Shown here: piece after piece, positions 45,901 through 56,292 of the stretch | Numbering within the stretch: the stretch's first letter is position 1 | Layout of the letters: each line of letters starts with the position of its first letter | NCBI GenBank assembly: GCA_907163345.1 | Contig: CAJQUN010000043.1 | Location: forward strand, 2,779,001 to 2,843,000 | From: Haberlea rhodopensis | Lineage: Eukaryota; Streptophyta; Magnoliopsida; Lamiales; Gesneriaceae | Direction of reading: 5' to 3' | Length of the DNA stretch: 64,000 nucleotides | Made by a program: the position numbers and the translations under genes | Notes under the pieces: generated by a model | The model's input: the letters and a program-made list of their open reading frames with translations, nothing else | What the model was told of the DNA's origin: nothing | Databases searched by the model: none

Positions 45901-47321
45901 TGATCGCTATTATTTTAAACAGTATTTTCCAGTGTAGCGATTGTGTACCACAAGTGCACGGTGTCAAATTTTAGTACAATGATGTGAAAAGTACGGATGT
46001 CAATCCCACGAGGACTAGGAAATAAGTACCAAACTCAATTAATTTAACTATATTTAGCCTATGAAAATTGGTTGTGATTAATTAAATTGACTAATTAACT
46101 CAATAATCAACCCAATAAGCAAGAACAAAGAAATTTAGAATCAATAGAGACAATTATCAAGACTTTCTGTTCACCCATGCAATCCCCCACAATTCGCCTA
46201 TAGTTAAGAATTAAATTCAAATGTTATAAGGTGACGAGTTTTCTTAATGCACTTGTTATACCTTGGTCCGGTTACAACAAGTCTAATACTAAGATGCAAC
46301 AAGACAATGAGCATGCACTTATTTAACACTCAATATTGTAAGTTGATCTATGAAAACTTATAGCTTTCGATTACTAGATATCTATAGCTATCACCCGTGT
46401 ATTTGACTTCATCTCTCGATATCAGTCTGAAATCCACGGTTTAATTTACTATATCGTATCACAACCTCATATGGTCAATTCAATTGCAATAAATAATCAA
46501 TCAAGGATATTAATCCATTGAAACAACAAATTAAACTCAAAGAATTTGTAAGAATCAATCAAAACTTAATTAAAATTGTGGGTTCAAAGCATGGGATCCC
46601 CTAAGTCTTGACAACAATACTTAGCCTAGAAACATATTCAAAATCAAATGCAAAATCGTGTTTTTCAACATCAAAAGCATAAAGAAATCAAATAGAAACA
46701 AACAAAGTTTAGAAATAGAAAATAACGGGAGGCTTTGACTCCTAGCGTTGCTCCATCGTCCCGTCTCTTCCGATGCGTCTTCTCTTCAATGGCTATGGTG
46801 TATGGATGGTTGGTGATGAAAGAGAATGATGGTGGCTGAGTTTGTAGAGTTTATTATGAGCCAAGAGTCCCCAAAAACGTCCAAGGCAATACATATTTAT
46901 AGTAGGAAGAGTTTTGCAAAGTTTGGACACAAAATAACCAAGAAGAAAACAAAATCTCGATTTTTTCGAGTTTTCGGCGATCGATCTTCATAAGTTGCCG
47001 ATCGATCGCCAATTCATTCTAGACAAATTAACCAAATTTTTTATATCCGCGATCAATCGCGATGTTTTGCCGATTGATCACGGAAATCTTCTGGATGGTG
47101 AAGATCGATCTTTGTAAGTTGCCGATCGATCGCGGATCTCAAAATCTTCAATCTTGCGATTTCGTCCCTCGATTTCCATATTTGCTCGGTTTGGTCCTTT
47201 TTCATCCATTATAGCTTATTTCCTCCACTTTATGATATTGGACTTAGATTCCTGAAATATACAAATATACCAAAACACGTAATATTTTCCAGGAATCACT
47301 ACAAAAACCACTATAAAATCA
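45901..47321 (-). repeat. Element D LTR (Athila-like), with a PBS on one side and a PPT on the other
   Basis: The left edge (TGATCGC) is fixed by the primer-binding site and the right edge (ATAAAATCA) by the polypurine tract; the right edge is approximate. No second copy is in the window. It includes a GATCGATC cluster (46976-47135). Having internal sequence from the 3' end of one element on its right and from the 5' end of an element on its left means it was shared by two tandem elements or arose by recombination. Confidence 0.8.
46976..47135. repeat. GATCGATC palindrome cluster, element D LTR
   Basis: GCCGATCGATCGC words occur twice in full and several times in broken form (GCGATCAATCGCG, GATCGATCTT). 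This is an Athila-type LTR unrelated in overall sequence to A, C and E. Confidence 0.85.
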
Positions 47322-48798
47322 TTGTTAAATAAGTGTCCCCCAAACTTAAACTTGATTGTCTCGAGCAAGAAATAAGATCACACAGTAGAGTTGAATATTG
47401 AAGATTCAAATAAACCAATTCATAGTCAATCATGTAGCTCAAATATCTCTCTTACAGATGAACAAGAATAAATCAGAAAGTTTAACAAGTTGTGTTTTCT
47501 CTTAGATCAAGCAACATGTCTCCAAATCAGAACATGCATGTGTTATTGTCACTTTCAAGTTTCATGCAATTTTCATAGATCAAATCATGCTAGTAAATGA
47601 AAGTTAAGAGAATCCTTGAGCATTCCATAAGCCTATTTTCAAACAACTTTCCACTAATGTAGTCACTCCCTAGACTTGGATCAATAGGTCTTTTAAGCTT
47701 GTAATGTTAGGCCTAGGTGTTGGCTTCAAAGAAAAGATATGGTAGCACAAAGAAGAGAGTATAAGCATGTAATGTTCATATTTTGAGCACAAAATTGAGC
47801 AGCTTCTCTTATTTTTTCTTTTAGCCTTGGCCACTTTGGGTCTTACTTGGGTAGTTTTTCTCAGGGCTTTTTCTATTCTTTTCTTTTCTCATTCATCATC
47901 TTTTTTTACAATAAGCTCATCCAAATGTAGCAATTCAAGTGCATCTAATGAGAATCATTATACTCCCTTAGAGTAAGGAATTTTTTTTTTCAATTTAGGC
48001 TCAAATAGGTAAGTATAATGAGTTGCAAAAAATGTTGAATGGGGCTAATAGTATGTTAAACATACACCATTCTTTTTCAATTAGGCTCAAAAGTGGATAC
48101 TAAGGATTGATGTAAAAATGGTAAGCTTGAAAGGCTCAAACGGTCCAAAGATCACCTAAATCATTTCCAAGTCAAGTTCATAACTATAAAATTCCGCCTC
48201 AAACTGTCATCATCAAATAGTTTCTAAGGTACTCTAAGATGCTCAAACACAATTCATCAAGTTAACAAAGATTATCACTATTACAAATGCAATTCACAAG
48301 ATTATGACTCAAATGTGCTTAATAAATTCCTCATCTTAGACATGCTACTCAAAACAAGATATTCACAAATAGTCTTACAATCTTCAAAACTCAAGTTGAC
48401 ATGCATAGTGAGACTAATATCATCATGGAATAGAGACCACTAATCTTACTAGTTGAACCAATTTTCAAGATTTTTTTTAGTGCTCGAGAAATGATACAAT
48501 TCCAATGAAAAAAACACGACACAGTAATGCACTCCCCCAAACTTAATAGTCATTGTCCTCAATGTACTAGGCATGGAAAATGAGACAAAGCATTTATCTT
48601 TGACAACGACTGTCAGTGATCGTTGTCCAATTCCTCGTCAGCTCATGGGGCAAGTAATGGAACATAACATAGCACGCATGGACTCTCACCAAAACTCAAA
48701 AACAAAACAAAAGCAAACCAAACAAACCCAAAAGCAAAGCAAAAACAAAGCAAAAAGATAAGAAAAAGGTACTTGATTTATAGTCCCATGCTGGACTT
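47322..48798 (-). other. Element D 3' non-coding spacer with two polypurine tracts
   Basis: One polypurine tract is next to the LTR (about 47336-47350; minus strand GTTTAAGTTTGGGGGACAC) and a second is near 48531-48548 (minus strand TTAAGTTTGGGGGAGTGC). The same double arrangement occurs in element B. No open frame with a known domain lies between them. Confidence 0.75.
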
Positions 48799-49179
48799 TT
48801 ACAATGTAAGCTCAAGTACCACCAGGCCAGTGGGGGATGATTTTCCGTCATCCTTGTGGTAATGTCGTAACCACTTCTCTTTCACAGTAAATAGTGCCCC
48901 GTGGTTATCTCTCAGTTTGAAGGCATTGAATGGTAGAACATAGACAACTTTGAACGGTCCAGTCAATGGTGCGTCAGACTTCCATGGAAATAGTCGCATC
49001 TTTTTCCTATTCATTTGTAAGTCACCTTTACGGAATTTGCCTCCTCTTTGATGGGCCTTTGGTGTGACCTCTACCTTATTCTCACTCTTAACCTGCATCG
49101 CATCAACAGACATTGTATCAATTAAATTGATACTAAAGCATCGGTGCTCAGTGCGTGTAGTGTTCAAAGCTTTTAACAT
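48799..49179 (-). pseudogene. Element D: integrase C-terminal fragment
   Basis: Residues about 60-110 (MRLFPWKSDAPLTGPFKVVYVLPFNAFKLRD) match the C-terminal end of Athila integrase, where the LFPGKL..W.GPF pattern is usual. RT, RNase H and the integrase core are missing between this piece and the protease only ~20 bp upstream, so an internal deletion of about 3 kb is inferred. It has no catalytic residues. Confidence 0.75.
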
Positions 49180-49200
49180 GTCAAAAGTAACTTGATCCCC

Positions 49201-49500
49201 CTACTCGGAGATCAATTGCTCTTCTTGTACATCAATCAATGCCCTTCCAGTAGCTATGAATGGTCTTCCTAGGATCAAGGGCATGTCAGCATATTCCTTC
49301 ATGTCCAACACAATGAAATCCACCGGAAGGGTGAATTTGTCGACTTTGACTGGTACATCCTCAACTATCCCATGAGGGTATTTGATGGACTTGTCCGCCA
49401 TCTATAGTGAAACATTTATCAGTCTAAGCTCTCCTAGGCCAAACTTCCTTTAGACAGACAAAGGCATTAAATTTACACTTGCACCCAAATCACATAAAGA
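49201..49500 (-). pseudogene. Element D protease remnant
   Basis: In one frame CDLGASVNLMPLS (active site at about 49477-49497) and in the next MADKSIKYPHGIVEDVPVKV and MPLILGRPFIATGRALIDV are visible. Together they make an Athila-type aspartic protease, interrupted by stops near 49405-49455 and truncated after the LGRPF motif. Confidence 0.85.
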
Positions 49501-49733
49501 TTTATTAAAAGATTTAGAATTGATTTTGCAAGGTATAGTGAAACTCCTAGATCTTTTAACTTTGGAGGTGAATCATTTTGAATGATAGCAAAACACTCAT
49601 CAGTTAAGTTTATCATCTCATGCTCTCCCAGTTTCCGCTTTTTTGACAGAATCGCCTTTAAAAACTTAGCATAATTCGGCATGTGCCGAATAGTATCAAT
49701 GAAAGGCATCTCAATATGAAGATTCTTTATCAA
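49501..49733 (-). pseudogene. Element D gag-protease linker
   Basis: IEMPFIDTIRHMPNYAKFLK, KRKLGEHEMINLTDE and PPKLKDLG are the segment that lies between gag and protease in Athila polyproteins. A frameshift follows PPKLKD. Confidence 0.85.
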
Positions 49734-50235
49734 ATCTAAAAACTTAGCAAATTTAGCATCTATCTTTGCTCTCTTATATGCAGCGGGGAATGGGAGTGGG
49801 ATATCTACCTTAGCATTGGTATGATGAGTGTAGAGGTCTTAGTAAACTTACCATTGTCGCGTGGTTGATCCTCTTCTTTCTTGATGTCCGCCTCCGTTCA
49901 ACTCAATGTGTGCATCCTTCTTCTCAGCGACCTCCTTTCCGCTCCTCAACATTATGGCATGGACTTGCTCCCTAGGATTTGTTAGTGCCACTATGAAGTG
50001 CTCATTGTGCTCGTCCGGCTACAATCTTTGCTAACTGTCATACTTGGACTTCCAAATTCTTTATTGACGCCTCATGATTGTTCATTCTTGTTTCAGCCGA
50101 TGATATGAACTTGGTTAAGATCTCCTCCATTCTTGGCTTTAGTGCATACTCCGGTGGTGGTTGGGGATAGTTCCTCAGTATGTATTTTGGTAAGAGTAGG
50201 TCGATGGTGGTCGGTTCCCTACAAAATTAATAGCT
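49734..50235 (-). pseudogene. Element D gag C-terminal region, decayed
   Basis: From the edge of element E the minus strand continues gag in frame (EAINFVGNRPPSTYSYQ), then meets a stop. Later segments (PRMEEILTKFISSAETRMNN, IKNLEVQV) match the helical end of Athila gag. Several frameshifts are present. Confidence 0.75.
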
Positions 50236-51354
50236 TCATTTGTGATATCCCCGAAATGATTATGTGGGTAATCATACAATTAAGGGTTGTTAATTGTAAG
50301 CCTATGTGTTAAAGGCGTATTTTATGTGGGAGTGATTTACTTAATTTGATGATGTGGTTTAGGGAGCATGTTGGGTGTTTTTAATTGTTGTGTTTATGTA
50401 GTAGAATAATAAAATATCAAGGAGAGATATTTTTATACATCGTATGAAATACCGGGACACAATTAAACACCCCAAAATCACCCTACATGCAACCACCCCA
50501 CCCCCACTTGTTTGAAACCCACGTCCCTCCCCTGTTTTCTGGAAAGCAGATTGACTTAGTAAGCATTTTGGCACTTAGATATTTTCACTTTGTCTCTTCC
50601 AAAAAACCTCCTTCTTCCTCCCTTCATTTCGTCTGCAATTTGGTCTATTTCTAGAAGAAAGTGATCGGATTTCGTTAATCCCTTCTTGACGAAAATCGAA
50701 GAGCAAAAGTGGTGAGGAGTCACATGTTTTTCCCAGTTTTCAGATTTCCAGCATGTGTGTTCTTTGTAGCAGATTTGGCATGCTAGTGTAGGGTTTGATT
50801 AAATATTGTTATGAGTACTTTAATGTGATGCTTATGAAGCCCTTAGCATGTTTTGTTAAGTAACTTGCATGCTTTATGTGTTAGATTTGTAGTTGAGAAA
50901 AGGGTTCCTCGAACATCCGAGCAGGGGAAGTGCCCTGTTTTCATGTTTAGTAAGGGTTCTATCATGAATATTTGAAGCATGCTAGCTTAGGTTTTGGTTG
51001 AACCTTTGATGTGAATACGTGTATGGTAGTTTGTTGAAGATACCAGTATATTTCCTTGAGCATGTTTCATGTATTATATGAAGGATTTAATCATGTGAAA
51101 ATTAGTGTTCGAAAATTTTGGGCAAGGTTCAAGTGCCCTGTTTTTCTGGAATTGTGGTTGAGTGTCAAACTTTTGGGGTTATTATGATGCATGTTAGGCT
51201 AAGAGTTTATTGAAATTTGGTTTAAAACCCTTCATGGAAGTATGGTGAAGCCCCTAGTATTTTTATTCGTGCATATTATATGTGTTATGATATGGTTTTA
51301 AGTGTATGAAATGAGGTGTTCGGCAATTCTGGAAAATCGCTCAAAGGAACAGGG

Positions 51355-51520
51355 TTGGCGATCGATCGCCAAGGAGGCGAGATCGATCTTGACGTTCCAG
51401 TGGGTTTTGGCGATCGATCGCCAATATTGGGGCGATCGATCGCTGATTTCATTTTTTTGGTATTCAAGGCAGTAACATCTCGCGATCGATCGGGGCTCAG
51501 GGGCGATCGATCGCGAGATG
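51355..51520. repeat. GATCGATC palindrome cluster and 17 bp-stem hairpin, element E 5' LTR
   Basis: TTGGCGATCGATCGCCAA, an 18 bp perfect palindrome, occurs at 51355-51372 and 51407-51424. The arms 51476-51492 and 51504-51520 are perfect 17 bp inverted repeats (CATCTCGCGATCGATCG) around an 11 bp loop. The same cluster is at 58015-58180. Confidence 0.95.
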
Positions 51521-51882
51521 ATATTGTTGGGTAAATGTGATTTTCATTGAGTTTTGATTCTGAATTAGTATGAGGTGCCTAATATTGTGTTGTGTGGTTA
51601 TGTAGAACCATCACAGGTGCCAGCACAGTCGAGGAGATAAAGTCGTTTGACTCCTCTATCTTTTGGAAAGGTACGTAAGCGATGTATGGCATCCCAACGG
51701 TAACATGTATTATGTGTTTATTTATTTAACACAAGGTAAAGCAAGATATGCATAAGGTAGTGCATTATGATGTGATACATGTTGATGTACATTGTTTTTG
51801 CATATGTATGTTGTGAAATATAAGAGGTGTATTTCAAGAGTCAAGGTTATCTTAGTGAGGATTTTAATGCTTACGCTAATGT

Positions 51883-51953
51883 CCATAAGAAGCGAGGAAG
51901 AATTCCGCTTACGTGGATTCCATAAGAAGCGAGGAAGAATTCCGCTTACGTGG
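51883..51953. repeat. 37 bp tandem duplication with hairpin, element E 5' LTR
   Basis: Two copies of CCATAAGAAGCGAGG... ending CCGCTTACGTGG. The copy in the 3' LTR is at about 58543-58613. Confidence 0.9.
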
Positions 51954-52515
51954 AAAAGTAAGAAGCATTGAAATGCACTATTGATAAGTGACTCAGGATT
52001 GAAATAAGGATTTAAGAAGGAAAGATATGTCATGACATTTATTTATGAAACCATATGTTCATAATGTGTTGTTATGAGTTAGGTACATGGACAACAAATG
52101 GGCGTTGTAAATGCTTGGAAATACAGGAAGTGCTTTGTATTTATGATTGTGCATTTACGCTTTACATTCATATTATGTTGAATATGAATCACAGTATGCT
52201 CATGTGTTGAGGGTTGTCTTTGTAGGTGCTTTTGACGATGAGAACCAGGGTCGAGGTTGATATGCTGAGCTGTAAGGAGTGCTACAGGATTAGCATGTTA
52301 GAAAATCTTTTGTATAGCTTCTACAGGAAGTACAGTAAGACTAATGTAGTACCTTTGTAGGAATATGTGAATTTCCTTTTTGAAACTTTTGGTACTGTAA
52401 TCTCCTAAGCTCAGGTTAATCAACACGACTTACTATTCTGATTTATACATATGAATGTTTAGTTCTCTTAATTGCACCTATGATTATGTTTGAGATCACG
52501 GGGTCTCACATTTAG

Positions 52516-52527
52516 TTGTATCAGAGC
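52516..52527 (+). other. Element E primer-binding site, one base off
   Basis: TTGTATCAGAGC stands where TGGTATCAGAGC is expected, so one G is changed to T compared with elements A, C and F. Confidence 0.85.
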
Positions 52528-52583
52528 AGTGATTAGATAACCAGGGAAGAGTGAAGGGTAGCCTTTAGAGACAAGTTGGCTAG

Positions 52584-52726
52584 GTATTCATTGTTGGGCA
52601 TGTTATGCATGTGATGCATATTGTGTATAAGTGTTATACTAACATGCTTTTGAATAAGATACTCTTGTTATCTACGGCTTATATTATGAACTGCTTTTGG
52701 TATTATTGTTAACTTTTGTGTTGCAG
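52584..52726 (+). other. Possible leader intron of element E
   Basis: GGCTAG|GTATTC donor-like and CTTTTGTGTTGCAG acceptor-like sequences, 143 bp apart, the latter ending one base before the gag ATG. Matching positions are present in element A. Confidence 0.3.
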
Positions 52727-52727
52727 C

Positions 52728-53654
52728 ATGGCGGCTGTTAACCAGGAGGACCTCAATGAAGAGGTAGGGGATATGGGCAGTATGAACTCTAGTATTGCTC
52801 AGACGAATCCATTACCGCCACCTGCCGTAAGCTTGGAGCCTGTAGCACAAATACTGCTACCAGGGGAGATAAGTCTGACCCAGTTCTTGAGTTCGCTATT
52901 TGAAGGGACAGAGACTGGGGAAGCAGCCGAGGAATGGCTTGAGCGACTGGAACAGATTTTCGTATCGGCACCCTGTGCACGGACTGCCTGGCTGAGGTTG
53001 GCAGAGTTCCAGTTATCGAAGAAGTCTTCCATGTGGTGGAAGACCACAGTCATGGAGCTGAGAGCTCAGGGTATGACGGTTGATTGGACAGTATTCAGGA
53101 CCCGGTTCCTTAACCGGTACTTTTCGGCAGCTGCTAGACAGTTGAAGGAAGATGAATTCAATAGTTTGAAGCAGGGCAGCCTGTCAGTGTCAGACTACGC
53201 TATGCAGTATTCCTCACTACTGAGGTATGTAACTCATATTGCTGTCAGCAGTCATGCCAAGATGAGGAACTTTCTGAAGGGACTAAGGCCAGAGCTATTT
53301 GATCGGGTTGTCTCCAACAACCCCAGCTCATTTGATGACGCCCTGACACGGGCAGAATTGGCAGAGATTGCAGTGGGCGCGTACAAGGACGTTGTACCCC
53401 CTTTAGTACCACCACAGAGGCCTGTTGCTGATAGTCTGAGGCCACGAGGGGATAAGTTCAAGGCTCGTGGGGCCTCATCATCTTCCAGATTTAGTGGGAA
53501 GAAGTCTCAGGGGCAGAAGCAGAACAATCGGGGACCCACACAGGGGAGCAAGACAGGGGGAAGTGGGTGTAACGACTGTGGAGGATGGCACTTGTTACGT
53601 GACTGTCAGGGTTGCTATGTCTATGGCAAGATGGGCCACTTGGCAATGATCTGA
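52728..53654 (+). CDS. Element E gag (capsid), truncated at the zinc knuckle
   Basis: The start is set at MAAVNQEDLNEE (shared with A); an in-frame ATG lies 12 bases upstream. The capsid core is intact: WLERLEQIFVSAPC, SSMWWKTTVMELRAQG, FLNRYFSAAARQLKEDEF, LKGLRPELFDRVV. The basic tail is followed by CNDCGGWHLLRDC and a damaged second knuckle (CYVYGKMGH, where the second cysteine is tyrosine). The frame ends soon after because about 0.4 kb, up to the middle of the protease, is deleted. Compared with A this is the better preserved gag. Confidence 0.93.
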   Translation: MAAVNQEDLNEEVGDMGSMNSSIAQTNPLPPPAVSLEPVAQILLPGEISLTQFLSSLFEGTETGEAAEEWLERLEQIFVSAPCARTAWLRLAEFQLSKKSSMWWKTTVMELRAQGMTVDWTVFRTRFLNRYFSAAARQLKEDEFNSLKQGSLSVSDYAMQYSSLLRYVTHIAVSSHAKMRNFLKGLRPELFDRVVSNNPSSFDDALTRAELAEIAVGAYKDVVPPLVPPQRPVADSLRPRGDKFKARGASSSSRFSGKKSQGQKQNNRGPTQGSKTGGSGCNDCGGWHLLRDCQGCYVYGKMGHLAMI

Positions 53655-54057
53655 GGGCCGATCTGATTCAGTTAGAAATGGCAGACTTTGACTGCATTAT
53701 CGGCATTGATGTGTTGAGCAGATACCGAGCTGTGGTAGATTGCCAAAAGAGGATTGTCCATTTTCTATCTGATCAGGGGTTCCAGTGGACTTTTTATGGG
53801 GACGGCTCTCGTCCAAAGATACCAGTGATCTCAGCGGTTAAGATGTCGCGGTTATTGGAACGCGGCCACACGGGATATCTTATTTATGCCGTGGATGCTT
53901 CAGAAGAAAAAAAAGTGAGAGCCGAGGACATTCCGGTAGTGGCAGAGTTCATTGATGTGTTTCCAGATGAGATTCCGGGGTTTCGCCTGTCAGGGATGTT
54001 GAGTTTGCCATTGAGCTGCTACCAGGGACTTCTGCTATTTCTCGTGCCCCATACAGG
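53640..54057 (+). pseudogene. Element E protease remnant and pol linker
   Basis: In a different frame from gag: RADLIQLEMADFDCIIGIDV, SAVKMSRLLERGHTGYLIYA and PVVAEFIDVFPDEIPGF match the second half of the protease and the linker to RT. The DTGAS active site and flanking ~130 codons present in element A are missing. A frameshift after DEIPGF puts RT in the next frame. No proteolytic activity is expected. Confidence 0.9.
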
Positions 54058-55653
54058 ATGGCACCGGCAGAGCTGAGGGAACTGAAAGTACAGTTACAGG
54101 AGCTCCTTGACAAGGGATACATTCGTCCTAGTGTATTGCCTTGGGGTGCACCAGTCTTGTTCGTGAAAAAGAAGGATGGTTCAATGCGTCTGTGCATTGA
54201 CTACAGGCAACTGAACAAGGCCACAGTGAAGAACAGGTATCCACTTCCGAGGATTGATGATCTGTTCGACCAGCTTCAGGGTACAGAGGTGTACTCCAAG
54301 ATAGACTTGAGGTCAGGCTATCACCAGGTGCGGGTTAGAGCTGGTGATGTCCAAAAGACGGCTTTTAGAACTCGGTATGGGCACTACGAGTTCTTGGTGA
54401 TGCCTTTCGGTGTGACAAATGCACCTGCAGTCTTTATGAGCCTGATGAACAGAGTATTTCAGGAGTACCTTGACCATTTTGTGATCGTATTCATTGATGA
54501 CATCCTTGTCTATTCAAGGAGTGAGGATAATCATGCCGATCATCTGAGGATAGTACTCCAGATCCTCAGAGATCATCAGTTGTACGCCAAACTCAGCAAG
54601 TGTGAGTTCTGGCTGAGCAGTGTAGCATTCTTGGGCCATATCATATCACGAGAGGGGATATCAGTAGACCCGAGGAAGATAGAGGCAGTTATGGATTGGT
54701 CTGCCCCTACTTCAGTCAGTGAGATTTGGAGTTTTCTTGGTCTGGCTGGCTATTACCGACGTTTCGTCGAGGGTTTCTCTAAGATCGCCAAGCCACTTAC
54801 ACAGCTGACTCAGAAGGGAGTCCCATTTTGTTGGACAGAGGCTTGTGAGCAGAGCTTTAGGGAGTTAAAGCACAGACTGACTACTGCACCAGTTCTAGTG
54901 ATTCCCAGGGAGAACAAAGGATTTGTTCTCTATACGGACGCATCGTTACAGGGCCTAGGGTGCATACTGATGCAGGACAGACATGTAGTGGCTTATGCTT
55001 TGAGACAATTGAAGCCACATGAGACGAGGTATCCAGTCCATGATCTGGAGCTAGCAGCTATAGTGTTCGCCTTGAAGATATGGCGACACTACTTATACGG
55101 TACCTCATTCACCATCTTCACTGACCACAAGAGCCTGAAGTTCTTGTTTACACAGGCTGAGCTGAACATGAGGCAGAGGAGATGGATGGATCTGCTGAAG
55201 GATTATGATTGTGAAATCCTATACCATCCCGGGAAAGCAAGTCTGACAGCCGACGCTTTGAGTCGAAAGGTGAGGAGCACAGCAGAGGATGCCATGTGTC
55301 TATCAGCTATGTTGGGCTCCTACTGCCAGTTGGGGTTTGATTATGATGTGTCTGCTTCACCGGTACAGGTTTTGACCTTGTTAGCTGAGCCTGTTATTTA
55401 TGATCACATCAGGAAGGCTCAGGGGACCGACGCAGAGGTTCAGAGATGGATGTTAGTGGTTCATTCAGGTCAGCCATCGAGATTCAGAGTGACTGAGGAC
55501 GGTTCTCTGAGACTTGGCGACAGATGGGTGGTTCCAGATACACCCGAGTTACGCCAGGGTATATTACAGCGAGCTCATTGCAGCAGGATGAGTGTCCACC
55601 CGGGCGGGAAGAAGATGTATAAGGATCTACGCAGCCAGTTCTGGTGGAGGTGA
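54058..55653 (+). CDS. Element E reverse transcriptase and RNase H
   Basis: 531 residues. RT: WGAPVLFVKKKDGSMRLCID (30-49), SKIDLRSGYHQVRV (80-93), FIDD active site at 145-148. The connection region carries GLAGYYRRFVEGFS. RNase H begins at LYTDASLQGLG (about 291-301) and has TDHKSLKFLF. The integrase zinc finger starts at the end (AHCSRMSVHPGG). It stops at a TGA where element A has arginine, consistent with CGA to TGA at a methylated cytosine. The frame continues unbroken after the stop. All RT catalytic residues look intact. The ATG is not the natural start; the frame enters from the protease linker. Confidence 0.95.
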   Translation: MAPAELRELKVQLQELLDKGYIRPSVLPWGAPVLFVKKKDGSMRLCIDYRQLNKATVKNRYPLPRIDDLFDQLQGTEVYSKIDLRSGYHQVRVRAGDVQKTAFRTRYGHYEFLVMPFGVTNAPAVFMSLMNRVFQEYLDHFVIVFIDDILVYSRSEDNHADHLRIVLQILRDHQLYAKLSKCEFWLSSVAFLGHIISREGISVDPRKIEAVMDWSAPTSVSEIWSFLGLAGYYRRFVEGFSKIAKPLTQLTQKGVPFCWTEACEQSFRELKHRLTTAPVLVIPRENKGFVLYTDASLQGLGCILMQDRHVVAYALRQLKPHETRYPVHDLELAAIVFALKIWRHYLYGTSFTIFTDHKSLKFLFTQAELNMRQRRWMDLLKDYDCEILYHPGKASLTADALSRKVRSTAEDAMCLSAMLGSYCQLGFDYDVSASPVQVLTLLAEPVIYDHIRKAQGTDAEVQRWMLVVHSGQPSRFRVTEDGSLRLGDRWVVPDTPELRQGILQRAHCSRMSVHPGGKKMYKDLRSQFWWR

Positions 55654-56292
55654 ATGAAACAGGATGTTACTTCATTCGTCAAGCGCTGTTTGATTTGTCA
55701 GCAGGTGAAGGCTGAGAGGCAAAGGCCTGGAGGTGAATTAAGGAGTTTGGAGATACCTGAGTGGAAGTGGCAACACGTATCTATGGATTTCGTGACCCAC
55801 TTACCGAGGACTGTTTCGGGTTTCGATGCTATATGGGTAGTCGTCGACAGATTGACTAAGAGTGCTCATTTCATTCCCTACTGTATGACCTTCAAGTACT
55901 TGAGGATGGCACAGATATATGTCAGAGATGTGGTGAGACTGCATGGGATCCCTGTTTCGATTGTGTCTGACCGAGATCCGCGGTTTACATCTCACTTTTG
56001 GGAGGGTCTTCAGTCAGCTCTTGGTACAGAGTTGAGGTTGAGCACAACCTATCATCCCAAGACAGACGAACATACCGAGCGTACGATACAGACGCTCGAA
56101 GATATGTTGAGGGCTTGTGTGCTGGAGTTCGACACTTCTTGGCAGGACTCAGTAGCCTTGGTGGAATTTTCTTATAATAACAGTTACCAGGCTAGCATAC
56201 AGATGGCTCCATTTGAAGCCCTATATGGCAGGTGTTGCAGGTCGCCTTTGTGTTGGGATGATGTGGACCGTAAATCGGTCGGAGGACCATAG
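55654..56292 (+). CDS. Element E integrase, core
   Basis: Same frame as RT, after the TGA. RCLICQQ completes the zinc finger. Catalytic residues: SMDFVTHLP (first D), IVSDRDPRF (second D) and DEHTERTIQ (E). GQTER, usual at the third site, is EHTER here. It ends at TAG where A has a glutamate codon. The 212 residues therefore lack the C-terminal domain in one piece. Confidence 0.93.
   Translation: MKQDVTSFVKRCLICQQVKAERQRPGGELRSLEIPEWKWQHVSMDFVTHLPRTVSGFDAIWVVVDRLTKSAHFIPYCMTFKYLRMAQIYVRDVVRLHGIPVSIVSDRDPRFTSHFWEGLQSALGTELRLSTTYHPKTDEHTERTIQTLEDMLRACVLEFDTSWQDSVALVEFSYNNSYQASIQMAPFEALYGRCCRSPLCWDDVDRKSVGGP

Larger units (their letters stand above)
50241..52510 (+). repeat. Element E 5' LTR
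   Basis: It contains the palindrome cluster 51355-51520 and a 37 bp tandem duplication (51883-51953) with an AAGCG...CGCTT hairpin. Near 51672-51712, GGTACGTAAGC...CCCAACGGTAACATGTA is shared with the A LTR. Confidence 0.96.
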
